The notes beneath the pieces are model-generated. The model did not search any database and had not been told where the DNA came from. It saw only the letters and a list, made by a program, of their open reading frames with translations. From positions 82,347-146,346 of the forward strand of contig CAMDQO010000004.1 in NCBI GenBank assembly GCA_945906105.1: a DNA stretch of 64,000 bases, written 5' to 3'. This document shows, in pieces, positions 27,411 to 36,224 of this stretch (position 1 is the stretch's first letter; the number at the start of each line of letters is the position of its first letter). Made by a program: the position numbers and the translations under genes. The stretch comes from Novosphingobium sp. Chol11. Its GTDB lineage: Bacteria; Pseudomonadota; Alphaproteobacteria; Sphingomonadales; Sphingomonadaceae.

Positions 27411-28304
27411 CTATAGCCGCGCCCGCTCCGCCTTGGCTTCCATCGCCACCATCAAGCTGCCGCCGCTCTCCGCCCGTGCCCAGACGCCATCGCGCGCCGC
27501 ATCGTCTAGTGCCGCTGACGCCAGCGCGGAAAAGGCGGTGAGCCGCATCCGGTCGCTGGGGTGATTGCGGGCGAAAGTCTCAGCCAGATCGAGCGATTCC
27601 TCGCCCCCCAGAGCTACGGCAATGCGCAGGAAGGCATCGCTCGAGCCATTGCTGATAATCCCGCCCAGGGTGCCTGCGACAACATCGAAGCGGTACTGAT
27701 CGAGCCAGCCCATCGCCGGATTGGTGTGCATGATGTTGAGCGAGACCGAGAGTTCATCGGCGGGCAACTGGCGGTGAACATCATGGTGCGCGCGGTACAG
27801 CATCAGCTTGCCGGGTTCGAGCCGCTGCCGCCCCATGTCACGCAGCGCCACCGGCTCACCGCGCCAGCCAGCAACCGCGCCATAATCATATTCGTAGTAA
27901 TCGCTCCAGTACCCCGGTCCGAAATAGCCAAGGGTGAGGAAGTTGAAATTGTGATCGTGCGGCAGATCATACAGGAAGGTCGATCCGCCGCTGGCATTCA
28001 GCAGGTGATCGTCCTTGCCCGGCCAGACATTAGCCCGCAGGAAGCAATCACCGCGATGGCTGGAAAGCACGATCGATTGCGGGCCATAGGCTTGCCCGAT
28101 TGGTTCCTCGCGGTGACGATGAGCAAGGTTGTCGATCAGCAGATCGCCCAGAAAACTGTCATTGTTGCCCAGCCGCCGCAGCCACGCGGCACCGTGTGCC
28201 AGACTTTCTTCATCCAGTGGATCAAAGCGGCGCGCGGCCAGCGCATCGGCGCATTCGTCAAGACTGCAACTGGCCGTATCGGCAAGGTCAATCACGCGTG
28301 GCAC
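27411..28304 (-). CDS. Unrecognised protein with cupin-like core and helical tail
   Basis: 297 residues from a GTG at 28304 with GGAGG 7 bp upstream; this start overlaps the preceding gene by 13 bp. An alternative GTG at 28295 would give a 4-bp GTGA overlap. The first 80 residues look helical. The core (about 95-195) has the two-part metal pattern of cupins: LPHDHNFNFLTLGYFGPGY followed about 55 residues later by PGKLMLYRAHHDVH. The last 80 residues are Ala/Leu-rich helices, possibly HEAT-like. No signal peptide. The family is unknown to me; a metal-dependent oxygenase is inferred from the two His motifs. Confidence 0.7.
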   Translation of the reverse strand: MPRVIDLADTASCSLDECADALAARRFDPLDEESLAHGAAWLRRLGNNDSFLGDLLIDNLAHRHREEPIGQAYGPQSIVLSSHRGDCFLRANVWPGKDDHLLNASGGSTFLYDLPHDHNFNFLTLGYFGPGYWSDYYEYDYGAVAGWRGEPVALRDMGRQRLEPGKLMLYRAHHDVHRQLPADELSVSLNIMHTNPAMGWLDQYRFDVVAGTLGGIISNGSSDAFLRIAVALGGEESLDLAETFARNHPSDRMRLTAFSALASAALDDAARDGVWARAESGGSLMVAMEAKAERARL

Positions 28305-29251
28305 AGTTCAACCTCCGCCAGCTGCGGGTAAGATTCGAGCAATTGTGCCCGCAGCGATCCAGCCGGTACGGCCAGCGGATCAGCACCGGCTCTGGCGATA
28401 GAGGTCAGCGTCCAGAAACCGGCACGGGTATCCATCGCCAGACATTCCCGCAGTGCTTGCCAGCGCAGCGAATCGCCAAGGCTTTCATCGCGGGCAATCT
28501 CGGACAGCAGCGGGGCTGAATCCTTGCGCCCCATCCTGCCGAGCAAGGCCACGGCAATTTCCTGACGGCTTTCAAGCGGCGTAGCGCTTGCCTGATGGAG
28601 CAGCGCACCGCCCTCCAATGCATATTCGCGTTTGGGCTGCATCAGATCATGGCGGCGCTGCAAACGCAGCATTAGCAAGGCACTATCGACCTGATCGAAT
28701 AGCAGTGCCTCACGCCCCGCCTCACGGCCCAGAGCCAGACCGGGAGCCAGTTCCAGATCGTGCGCGATAATCCGTTCGCCGGAGCGCTCGACCAGGCGGC
28801 CCTTGCCGCTGCCGGCGATCACCACTTCCCATTCTTCGGCAGGGGCAAAACACACTGAGCGTGGTGCCGGACGACGGGCAAGTCCCGGCCCGTCGATCGC
28901 CACCAAAGTCAGCATCGCCTCACCCTCACGCGCGAGGATCAGGCTCGACATCACGCCATCGGTGAAATGGCGCAAGGGCACGATGCCGAACGGTTCCAAG
29001 ACCAGTGCCCTGGCAAAGGCCGAAACCAGCGGCGCTGCCAGTGATCTCGCCAGCGCCGAATCTTCACTAAACAGCGCGGCAAGTTCCGCAGCCTCGGGAA
29101 GCGCAGCGCCTTTTGCATAACGGCTGAAGCAGTCCAGCACGCCTGCGACCCTGGGCTGCACCTGCCAGGCGGCAAGCGCCGTGGTAAGCCCCTGCTGAGC
29201 ACAGACCTGCCTGCCGGGATCGGCTTGCAAGGCTGTAATTTCAGGTCTCAT
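28292..29251 (-). CDS. Unrecognised protein, beta-rich core and HEAT-like tail
   Basis: 319 residues from the ATG at 29251 (MRPEITALQADPG); the frame extends to 29326 without support. The N-terminal 100 residues are helical. A beta-rich middle (SVCFAPAEEWEVVIAGSGKG...ELAPGLALGRE) resembles the layout of the next gene's core but lacks paired metal-binding His. The C-terminal 110 residues contain helical repeats (RQEIAVALLGRMGR, RWQALRECLAMDTR), HEAT-like. It lies 40 bp after the 55-residue peptide gene and overlaps the cupin-like gene. The function is unknown; partner or paralogue of that protein. Confidence 0.65.
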   Translation of the reverse strand: MRPEITALQADPGRQVCAQQGLTTALAAWQVQPRVAGVLDCFSRYAKGAALPEAAELAALFSEDSALARSLAAPLVSAFARALVLEPFGIVPLRHFTDGVMSSLILAREGEAMLTLVAIDGPGLARRPAPRSVCFAPAEEWEVVIAGSGKGRLVERSGERIIAHDLELAPGLALGREAGREALLFDQVDSALLMLRLQRRHDLMQPKREYALEGGALLHQASATPLESRQEIAVALLGRMGRKDSAPLLSEIARDESLGDSLRWQALRECLAMDTRAGFWTLTSIARAGADPLAVPAGSLRAQLLESYPQLAEVELCHA

Positions 29252-29291
29252 TTCCACGGCGATGCCTATCCTGTCACTCGCTTGGTTGTGT

Positions 29292-29459
29292 TTATCCGGT
29301 AAGCCCAAGCTCGTGCATGAGATCATAAAGGAATACCATCAGGACGACAATCTCGTCTCCTGAAGATTGCGCCTGACCGCCAGGCATCAGGCTGCCGAAC
29401 ATACCAGTGATGGTATCAAGTTGCGGCAAGGATGATAGATTAATCACGGGAAGATTCAT
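29292..29459 (-). CDS. 55-residue peptide heading the cupin-like unit
   Basis: Starts at ATG 29459 with AGGGG about 8 bp upstream. The sequence opens MNLPVINLSSLPQLDTITGM, continues with a Gly/Gln/Ser linker (MPGGQAQSSGDE) and ends with a hydrophobic helix (IVVLMVFLYDLMHEL) and GLTG. There is no Cys and no clear signal peptide. It is followed at 40 bp by two unrecognised enzyme-like genes. It could be a small structural protein, or the precursor of a modified peptide with the linker as leader/core border. The upstream in-frame extension to 29507 is not supported. Confidence 0.55.
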   Translation of the reverse strand: MNLPVINLSSLPQLDTITGMFGSLMPGGQAQSSGDEIVVLMVFLYDLMHELGLTG

Positions 29460-29575
29460 GGCAGTACCCCTAAGCAGCGCAGGAGCCCTATGCTCCGCCC
29501 TGCCCAAGTGCCGGGAGGTGTGCCGTGACTGAAATTAAAACATTGTAATCGCGCCCGCGCAGACGGGCTTGACGC

Positions 29576-30340
29576 TCAGGAAAAGCGCAGGATTACAGTG
29601 ATTCCAACGTGGTCTGGTGCCGGTTCGCCACTGGCAATCAAGTGCCGCGAGGCATCGGCGCGGGCGCGGTTCAACACGGCTTCAGGAACGTCCGCTTCAT
29701 GCGCGATCAGATCTGCCGCACCCAGCAGCCGCGCCTCACGCATGGTCAGATCATCGGGATCGCCCGAAAGCAGGCGCAGCTCAAAAACTCCGCTTGCCAT
29801 GGGTGCCGAGGAAGCGAGCCATGAATCGAGTCGTGATGCACTCGCCTCATTCAGCGGATCGAGCAGACCACCCTCACCCAGCGCGCTGTCCAGTGCGCGG
29901 CGGCGTGTTCCCATATCGGGAAACCGGGCGCGCAAGGCCTCACGCATCGCACCCAGCCCCTCGGCCAGTGCGCCCAGCGAGGCAGGGAGCAGTGCCTCCA
30001 GCCGCAGCCGCAGCGCCTTGGCGAGACCGGCAGAAACCCCGCCTGTGCCGACCGCCACCAGCACCGGTCCGCGTTCGAGCAGGCTCGGCACGGTAAAGTC
30101 GCAAAGGTCCGCCCGGTCGGTGACATTGACCAGCAGCCCGCGTGCCTTGAGCCGCGCCGCCGCTTCATCTGGATGTTCCAGCGCGACGAAGGCAAGCCGG
30201 GCCTGCTCATCATCCTCGCTGACAATCACCCCGCCCGCCCGCTCGATCAATCGCCGCTTGGCCTCCCCCGCCTCACCCTCACCCAACAGGATCACCGGTT
30301 GTCCGGCGATGCGGTGGAACAGAGGGAGCGAGTGAATCAT
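29576..30340 (-). CDS. Siroheme synthase N-terminal domain protein (Met8/CysG-N type)
   Basis: 254 residues from ATG 30340, overlapping lysA by 4 bp. The Rossmann part has PVILLGEGEAGEAKRRLIERAG (about residues 11-32), then LLVNVTDRADLCDFTVPSLLERGPVLVAVGTGGVSAGLAKALR, the hallmark of precorrin-2 dehydrogenase/sirohydrochlorin ferrochelatase. The SAM uroporphyrinogen methyltransferase (CobA) domain of full CysG is absent; the C-terminal 100 residues are a divergent helical tail. It should supply siroheme for sulfite reductase. Confidence 0.85.
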   Translation of the reverse strand: MIHSLPLFHRIAGQPVILLGEGEAGEAKRRLIERAGGVIVSEDDEQARLAFVALEHPDEAAARLKARGLLVNVTDRADLCDFTVPSLLERGPVLVAVGTGGVSAGLAKALRLRLEALLPASLGALAEGLGAMREALRARFPDMGTRRRALDSALGEGGLLDPLNEASASRLDSWLASSAPMASGVFELRLLSGDPDDLTMREARLLGAADLIAHEADVPEAVLNRARADASRHLIASGEPAPDHVGITVILRFS

Positions 30341-31614
30341 GCTGAGCCTGTCGAACTTTCCAGCCAGTCCGGCACGTGTTCGGCGGCGAGGATCGTGGCG
30401 GGCTCGATCCGCTCGGCCACCACCGCCCATTTCGCCCCATCGACCATCACCTCGGGCACCAGTGCGCGGCTGTTATAGGTATTGGCCATGGTCGCGCCAT
30501 AGGCACCGGCGGTGCGGAAAATGGCGAGATCACCCGCCTGCACCGCATCAATATCGCGGGCCATGGCAAAGGTATCCGAGCTTTCGCAGATCGGACCGAC
30601 GATGTTGGCGGTGATCCGTTCGCCGGTGGGGCGCACGGCAGCAAAATCGTGCCAGGCGTCATACATCGCCGGACGCACCAGATCGTTCATCGCGGCATCA
30701 ACGACAACAAACGGATGGTTCGCCCCCGGTTTCACCCGGATCACTTCGGTGAGCAGCACTCCGGCATTGCCGGTGATGACGCGGCCGGGTTCGAACATGA
30801 TCGTCGCCTGCCAATCAGCAGTCACTTCGGCGACCATCGCCCCGTATTCGGCGGGCCCGGGCAGCTCTTCACCCTCGCGGTAAGGCACACCCAGCCCGCC
30901 ACCAAGGTCCATATGGCTGACCAGATGTCCGGCGCTGCGTATGCTGCGCATCAGTGCGCCCATCTTGATGAAGGCGGCGCGCGAAGGATCGAGATTGGTG
31001 ATCTGGCTACCGATATGCACCGCCAGCCCGCGCATGGTCAGGCCGTCAAGTGCCGCCAGCCGCGCATAGATCGCGCCTGCCTGATCATAGGCGACGCCAA
31101 ATTTGTTGTCGGCCTTGCCGGTGGAGATTTTCGAGTGCGTCCCGGCATCGACATCGGGATTGACTCGCAGCGCCGCCACTGCCTGACGGTCTTGTGCTGC
31201 GGCGATCACTGCCAGTTCGACGCCTTCTTCCTCGCTCTCAAGGTTGAACTGGCCGATCCCCTCTTCGAGCGCCGATGCCAGCTCTGCCTTGGTCTTGCCG
31301 ACGCCCGAAAACACAATGTCCGCCGCCGGGATACCCGCTGCCAGAGCGCGCCGCATCTCACCTTCGGAGACGACATCAGCGCCGTAACCCTCGCGCGCCA
31401 GCAGCCTCAGCACGGCCAGGTTGGGGTTGGACTTTACCGCAAAGGCGATGTGCTTGTCCGGCACCCCCGCCAAACCAGCCGCAAAAACGCGCGCATGGCG
31501 CTCCAGCGTAGCGCGCGAATAGACATAGACGGGCGTGCCGACCGCTGCGGCGATGGCCGTCAGCCCGACGTCTTCGGCGTGAAGCACGCCGTTCCTGAGT
31601 TCAAAATGGTCCAT
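30337..31614 (-). CDS. lysA: Diaminopimelate decarboxylase
   Basis: 425 residues; decarboxylates meso-diaminopimelate to lysine. PLP lysine in IAFAVKSNPNLAVLRLL (about residue 56), the Gly loop HMDLGGGLGVPYREGE, the conserved CESSDTFA (Cys contributes to the substrate site across the dimer) and GAYGATMANTYNSR near the C-terminus. The usual sphingomonad neighbours, a short lipoprotein and argH, lie upstream. Confidence 0.97.
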   Translation of the reverse strand: MDHFELRNGVLHAEDVGLTAIAAAVGTPVYVYSRATLERHARVFAAGLAGVPDKHIAFAVKSNPNLAVLRLLAREGYGADVVSEGEMRRALAAGIPAADIVFSGVGKTKAELASALEEGIGQFNLESEEEGVELAVIAAAQDRQAVAALRVNPDVDAGTHSKISTGKADNKFGVAYDQAGAIYARLAALDGLTMRGLAVHIGSQITNLDPSRAAFIKMGALMRSIRSAGHLVSHMDLGGGLGVPYREGEELPGPAEYGAMVAEVTADWQATIMFEPGRVITGNAGVLLTEVIRVKPGANHPFVVVDAAMNDLVRPAMYDAWHDFAAVRPTGERITANIVGPICESSDTFAMARDIDAVQAGDLAIFRTAGAYGATMANTYNSRALVPEVMVDGAKWAVVAERIEPATILAAEHVPDWLESSTGSA

Positions 31615-31631
31615 GATTCGGTTTTGCTCGG

Positions 31632-31877
31632 TTAGCCTGCTGGAGGCAAATCATAGGGATCGTCTTCGCGGTCTTCCGATTTCTTGCGCAGCTCGATGCT
31701 GCGTTCCGGCGCGGCTTGCGGGCCGGTTTTGAGCAGATCCTCAGCAGTCGGCTGGGTTGACCGACCCAGCGGTGCAACTGGCAGCACGTGCCCCGGTTTA
31801 GGCTTGAGATCGGCGGTCTGGCCGCAGCCAGCCAGCAGCGCGGTGAGTGCCAGAAGGGGAAGTGCAATTCTGAGCAT
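31632..31877 (-). CDS. Short lipoprotein (LptM-like) between argH and lysA
   Basis: 81 residues with the lipobox LLAGC (Cys at residue 18), followed by GQTADLKPKPGHVLP and a Pro/charged disordered tail ending in DDPYDLPPAG. The pattern of a short lipoprotein next to lysA matches the YifL/LptM group, which interacts with the LPS translocon LptDE; that link is inferred from size, lipobox and gene position. It lies 8 bp after argH and 17 bp before lysA. Confidence 0.7.
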   Translation of the reverse strand: MLRIALPLLALTALLAGCGQTADLKPKPGHVLPVAPLGRSTQPTAEDLLKTGPQAAPERSIELRKKSEDREDDPYDLPPAG

Positions 31878-31885
31878 AACCAGCC

Positions 31886-33289
31886 TTAATCCAGTCCGAG
31901 TGCCAAACGTGCCTCGGCCACCCGCTTCCTTACCTCGCTTGGCGCGGTTCCGCCATGGCTTGCGCGCGCGGCAACCGAAGCTTCCACCGAGAGCGCGGCA
32001 AATACCCGTTCATCAATCCGGGCATCGATCGCCTGCAAGTCTGCCAGCGGCAGCGCATCGAGCGCCACGCCCCGGCTTTCCGCCAGCTTCACAGCCGCAC
32101 CGGTGATGTGATGTGCTTCGCGAAATGGCACATTGGCCTGCCGTACCAGCCAATCGGCAAGGTCGGTCGCGGTGGCATAGCCCAGTTCGGCAGCGGCGCG
32201 CATCCGTGCGGTTTTGAAGGTCGTCGCCTCAACCATGCCGGTCATTGCCGCAAGGCACAGGGTGAGCAGGCTGGCTGCTTCGAACACCGGCGGCTTATCG
32301 TCCTGCATGTCCTTGGAATAGGCCAGCGGCAGGCCTTTCATGGTGATCATGAGCGCTGTCAGACTGCCGATGATCCGCCCCGAATGGCCGCGTACCAGCT
32401 CTGCCGCGTCGGGATTCTTCTTCTGCGGCATGATCGAACTGCCGGTCGAAAGACTATCCGGCAGCGCCACAAAACCAAACGGCTGGCTGGCCCAGATGAT
32501 GAATTCCTCGGCCAGACGCGAAAGATGCAGCGCGCATTGGCTGGCGGCCATCAGGTAATCGAGTGCGAAATCGCGGTCTGACACCGAATCGAGGCTGTTG
32601 CGCGTCGGGCCATCGAAGCCCAGCGCCGATGCGGTCATCGCCCGGTCAATCGGGAAGCCGGTGCCAGCCAGCGCGGCAGCACCCAGCGGACTGCGGTTCA
32701 TCCGCACCCGCGCATCGGCAAAGCGCGACACATCGCGTGCCGCCATCTCGTAATAGGCCATGAGGTGATGGCCGAGCGTTACCGGCTGGGCGGTTTGCAG
32801 ATGGGTGAAGCCGGGCATGATGCTGGCCGAATGTTCATCGGCGCGCGTGACCAGCGCCACTTGCAGCGCATTCAATCCGGCAAGCGCGGCATCGCAAGCA
32901 TCGCGGACCCACAGGCGAAAGTCGGTCGCCACCTGATCGTTGCGGCTGCGCGCGGTGTGCAACCGGCCTGCCACGGCACCGATCAGCTCGGCAAGGCGGC
33001 TTTCGGTGGTCATGTGGATGTCTTCAAGATCCCAGTTTTCGGGCACGCCGTGGGCTTCATATTCCGCCGCAACCGCATCAAGCCCGCCCGAAATCGCCGC
33101 CGCATCCTCATTTGAGACAATGCCTTGAGCGCCAAGCATGGCGACGTGCGCCTTGGACGCGGCGATATCCTGCCGCCACAACGCCTTGTCGAAGGGGATC
33201 GAGGCGTTTATCTCGCGCATGATTGCTGACGGTCCACCTTCGAACCGTCCGCCCCACATCGTGTTTCCCTGTTGGGAATTGGAGCCCAT
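31886..33289 (-). CDS. argH: Argininosuccinate lyase
   Basis: 467 residues from ATG 33289 ([19 protein letters not shown]); ATG 33259 (MWGG) gives 457 and is the alternative. The longer frame to 33718 is antisense to the TlpA gene and is not real. The fumarase-superfamily signature [16 protein letters not shown] (about residues 287-302) is present, as is [12 protein letters not shown]. It splits argininosuccinate into arginine and fumarate. Its start is one base from that of the divergent TlpA-like gene, so its promoter must lie inside that gene. Confidence 0.96.
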   Translation of the reverse strand: MGSNSQQGNTMWGGRFEGGPSAIMREINASIPFDKALWRQDIAASKAHVAMLGAQGIVSNEDAAAISGGLDAVAAEYEAHGVPENWDLEDIHMTTESRLAELIGAVAGRLHTARSRNDQVATDFRLWVRDACDAALAGLNALQVALVTRADEHSASIMPGFTHLQTAQPVTLGHHLMAYYEMAARDVSRFADARVRMNRSPLGAAALAGTGFPIDRAMTASALGFDGPTRNSLDSVSDRDFALDYLMAASQCALHLSRLAEEFIIWASQPFGFVALPDSLSTGSSIMPQKKNPDAAELVRGHSGRIIGSLTALMITMKGLPLAYSKDMQDDKPPVFEAASLLTLCLAAMTGMVEATTFKTARMRAAAELGYATATDLADWLVRQANVPFREAHHITGAAVKLAESRGVALDALPLADLQAIDARIDERVFAALSVEASVAARASHGGTAPSEVRKRVAEARLALGLD

Positions 33290-33290
33290 C

Positions 33291-33890
33291 TTGCTGTTAT
33301 CCCGATCGCTCAAGCGTGCATTCCTCGGCCTGGCCCTGACGGCCCCGGCACTTCTGACTGGTTGCGATAGGCAAAGTGACAAGACCGCGCAACCGGCGGC
33401 TGCTGCCAAAGCGGATGGGCACGCTGAAGGCGGCGCGCCGAGCGGAGAAAGCGGAGCCGCGCTGGATCGCAGCCACAAGGGTAGCCAGTTGCCCGATTTC
33501 ACCTTGAACGACACGGGGGGCAAGAAGCTCCAGCTCGCCAGCCTGAAGGGCAAACCCCTGCTGATCAACTTGTGGGCCACCTGGTGTGCGCCCTGCGTTG
33601 CCGAGCTGCCGCAGCTCGATAAATTGGCGGGCCTCGGCAAGATCAGGGTGCTCACCGTCTCGCAGGACAGCGGCAAGCCCGAGGAAGTGGCGAAGTTCCT
33701 CAAGGATCGCGGCGTCACCTTGCTGGAGCCATGGCTTGATCCGGCAAACGATCTGATCGCGCAGTACGGTGCCGGAACGCTGCCGACGTCGGTCCTCTAT
33801 GATGCCGCCGGGCGCGAGGTCTGGCGGATTACCGGACCAAGGGAATGGAACAGCGCTGACACCGCAGCCCTGCTGGCCGAGGCGGGTTAA
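33291..33890 (+). CDS. TlpA-family thioredoxin-like lipoprotein
   Basis: 199 residues from a TTG at 33291 with GGAG 7 bp upstream; no ATG precedes the signal sequence in frame. The signal ends in the lipobox LLTGC (Cys at about residue 23), so the protein is periplasmic and membrane-anchored. A linker rich in Ala/Gly/Ser leads to the thioredoxin domain with the redox motif [13 protein letters not shown] (about residues 97-109) and the cis-Pro GTLPTSVL. Family members reduce periplasmic disulfides, for example for cytochrome c or oxidase CuA maturation. Confidence 0.88.
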   Translation: MLLSRSLKRAFLGLALTAPALLTGCDRQSDKTAQPAAAAKADGHAEGGAPSGESGAALDRSHKGSQLPDFTLNDTGGKKLQLASLKGKPLLINLWATWCAPCVAELPQLDKLAGLGKIRVLTVSQDSGKPEEVAKFLKDRGVTLLEPWLDPANDLIAQYGAGTLPTSVLYDAAGREVWRITGPREWNSADTAALLAEAG

Positions 33891-33968
33891 GCGCGTCTGT
33901 CATTCGGTTGAAACAGAATCAGTCCATGCCGTGATCGGTGGTGTTCCACCCCGATGAAGGACTTGGTT

Positions 33969-34112
33969 ATGGAAAACCGTTTTGACTGGAACCTGTGGTT
34001 GACGACGATACCGGGGATTCCTGCGAACTGGCCAATGGCCGCGCCGACCGCGCAGGCTGAAGAACTGTTTAGCGAAGTCGATTACTTCATGGAACTGCCC
34101 AAGGCGGCCTGA
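33969..34112 (+). CDS. 47-residue orphan peptide, Trp/Pro-rich
   Basis: ATG 33969 follows GAAGGA with 7-bp spacing. The product begins MENRFDWNLWLTTIPGIPAN, continues WPMAAPTAQAEELFSEVDYF and ends MELPKAA; three tryptophans, five prolines and no cysteine in 47 residues is unusual for a chance frame. An in-frame ATG at 33954 has no ribosome binding site. It is between the TlpA-like gene and the stop of the convergent DeoR gene. No function can be given. Confidence 0.5.
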   Translation: MENRFDWNLWLTTIPGIPANWPMAAPTAQAEELFSEVDYFMELPKAA

Positions 34113-34121
34113 TACTGCGGT

Positions 34122-34907
34122 TTAGCGCGCAATTATCAGACTCACGCCGGCGCGTTCGATTTCATGCGCCATGGCGCTGTCGATGCCGCTGTCGGTGATC
34201 AGCACGTCAACCTCATCCAGCCCGCAGACGATGGCGCCGGAGGACGAGCCGAATTTGGTGCTGTCGACCAGCAGGATCACCTGTTCCGCCCGGTCAATCA
34301 GCCGGCGCTCGGCAGAGACCAGAATGACATCCTGCTGCATCACCCCCTGCGGACCGACCGCCGCCGCGCCCATGAACAGCTTCGGCGCGTGAAAGCGCGG
34401 CATCGAATCCTCGCCCGCCGGAGCCAGAATGATGTTCTGTTCACGGAACAGCGTGCCCGAAGGCATCAGGATCTGCGTGCCCGTCTGCGGCAGCAGGGCA
34501 CCAACGATGTGCAGTGAATTGGTCAGCACCTGGCAATCAAGCCCGGCCAAATGCTCGCACATTTGCAGCGTGGTGGTGCCGCCATCGATCATGATGCCTT
34601 CACCCGGTTCGCACAGCGCGGCCGCAGCACGGCCGATGGCCTGCTTGGCGGCGAGGTTCTGGGTGATCGATTGATCGAACGGTGTGCCGGAGAGCCGCAT
34701 ATGAGCCTCGGGTTTATCCTCTTGCCGCAGCTTTGCCCCGCCGCGGACGCGGATCAGGCGTCCTTCACCCTCCAGCCTTGTCAGATCGCGGCGGATGGTG
34801 GCGGGTGAAGCATCAAGGCCCGCCTCAAGATCGCGATAGCTGACAAAGCCGCTTGGCCCCATGGCCTCAAGGATCAGTCTTTCGCGTTCGTTGGCGTGCA
34901 TGATCAT
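34122..34907 (-). CDS. DeoR-family transcriptional regulator of the rhamnose locus
   Basis: 261 residues. The N-terminal winged helix-turn-helix covers about residues 5-60 (VSYRDLEAGLDASPATIRRDLTRLEGEGRL), and the C-terminal domain has the sugar-phosphate-binding phosphosugar-isomerase fold with GEGIMIDGGTTTLQM. It overlaps the MFS permease gene by 4 bp. By analogy with the DeoR-type RhaR of Rhizobium it should repress the locus and respond to a rhamnose-derived phosphate; this is inference. Confidence 0.88.
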   Translation of the reverse strand: MIMHANERERLILEAMGPSGFVSYRDLEAGLDASPATIRRDLTRLEGEGRLIRVRGGAKLRQEDKPEAHMRLSGTPFDQSITQNLAAKQAIGRAAAALCEPGEGIMIDGGTTTLQMCEHLAGLDCQVLTNSLHIVGALLPQTGTQILMPSGTLFREQNIILAPAGEDSMPRFHAPKLFMGAAAVGPQGVMQQDVILVSAERRLIDRAEQVILLVDSTKFGSSSGAIVCGLDEVDVLITDSGIDSAMAHEIERAGVSLIIAR

Positions 34908-36178
34908 GCCGTTCGCAGATCGGCTTCCAGTTCGTCAAGCGACTTGCCCTCGTTGCGCGGCGCCCAGATCATGCCGATCACCCCGCTGGCGACGAGAAAG
35001 CCGGTGAGAATCCAGGCCAGCGTCGTGAAGTTGGTTGAAAGCTGGCTGGCCGCGAACAGGCTGAACAGGCCCAGTCCGATGCGGACAATGGCAAAGGTTG
35101 CCCCCTGCGCGGTGGCGCGCACGGCGGTCGGGAACTGCTCGGCGCTCCACAACTGGAAGAAACTCTGCGCGCCAAAGCCGCCGCCGAACTGCATGAGGAA
35201 GATGTGGAGCATGGCAATCGGCAGCGTCAACGGGAACAGCGCGAGCAGCATCATCCCGGCAATCTGCATGGCCGCCGATATGCCGAACAGCAGCCGCTGG
35301 TTGACCTTGTCCGCCAACTTCATGAAGACGAAATAGATCGACAGCATCGACAGGATGAAGCCCCCGGCCTGCAAGGCAACCGACATCTGCTGGCTTTGAT
35401 CGCCGACCGTGCGCAGGATATAGGGGAAGAAGAAACCGTTGGTTCCCGCCCACAGGTTCCACAGCCCATACATACCGACCAGGAAGGCCATCGATTTGAG
35501 GTATTTGGGCTGAAGCAGGATGCGCCAGTCGATGTGGTCCTCAGCATTTTCCCCCGCGATGGCTCCGGCTTTCGCGGCCTGAGCAGCCTCCCAGCGTTCG
35601 GACTCCTTCATTTTCCGCCGCAGAAAGGTCAGCCCAAGGGCGATCACGGCAAGATGGGCAAAGACGATTCGCGCCGCCATCACACCCAGCGGCTCAAGGA
35701 TCAGGAATGAAACCAGCACGATAACCGGCCCGGCATACCACAAGACCTGCGCCACGCCCGAATGCCGCCCGCGTTTGTCGTCCGGGGCATTTTCCGCGAT
35801 CAGTGACCAGGAGGCCGGGATATCCGCGCCGACTGCAAGGCCGACCATGATAAACCCCGCGACGATCATCCATGGCGCGCTGGCGAAGACCAGAAACATC
35901 ATGCCGAAAGCGTAGAACAGCATATCGTACTGGTAGATCTTCTTGCGCCCGTATTTGTCGCAGAGAATTCCGCCGATCAGCGCGCCGATGCCTGCCGAAA
36001 TGGCATTGGCGCTGAACGCCGCAATCAAGCCGAGAAAGGTATCGGACAAGCCATATTGCGCTTTCCACAAGGCCAGCGCTGCCGATCCGGCGACAATCGA
36101 CCCGGCATCGATATAGTTGGCGAGCCCGGCCAGAATCGTGTTCCGCCAGCTTTCCTTGCCCTGCGCTGCGCTGCTCAT
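34904..36178 (-). CDS. MFS sugar transporter (probable L-rhamnose permease)
   Basis: 424 residues from ATG 36178 (AGGAG upstream). Twelve transmembrane helices; the loop 2-3 motif is GGILCDKYGRKKIYQYD, typical of the sugar-porter-type MFS, and the second-half loop is FMKLADKVNQRLLF. It lies between the regulator and the kinase of the rhamnose locus, so L-rhamnose or a short rhamnoside is the likely substrate. It is not a RhaT-type protein. Confidence 0.85.
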   Translation of the reverse strand: MSSAAQGKESWRNTILAGLANYIDAGSIVAGSAALALWKAQYGLSDTFLGLIAAFSANAISAGIGALIGGILCDKYGRKKIYQYDMLFYAFGMMFLVFASAPWMIVAGFIMVGLAVGADIPASWSLIAENAPDDKRGRHSGVAQVLWYAGPVIVLVSFLILEPLGVMAARIVFAHLAVIALGLTFLRRKMKESERWEAAQAAKAGAIAGENAEDHIDWRILLQPKYLKSMAFLVGMYGLWNLWAGTNGFFFPYILRTVGDQSQQMSVALQAGGFILSMLSIYFVFMKLADKVNQRLLFGISAAMQIAGMMLLALFPLTLPIAMLHIFLMQFGGGFGAQSFFQLWSAEQFPTAVRATAQGATFAIVRIGLGLFSLFAASQLSTNFTTLAWILTGFLVASGVIGMIWAPRNEGKSLDELEADLRTA

Positions 36179-36224
36179 GCTGATTGCTCTCCTGAAGGTC
36201 GGTTTATTATGATGGCGGGAAGGG

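Noticed and set aside
33290..33718. N-terminal extension of argH
   Set aside because: It is antisense to the TlpA-like gene; the argH family starts near MWGGRF.
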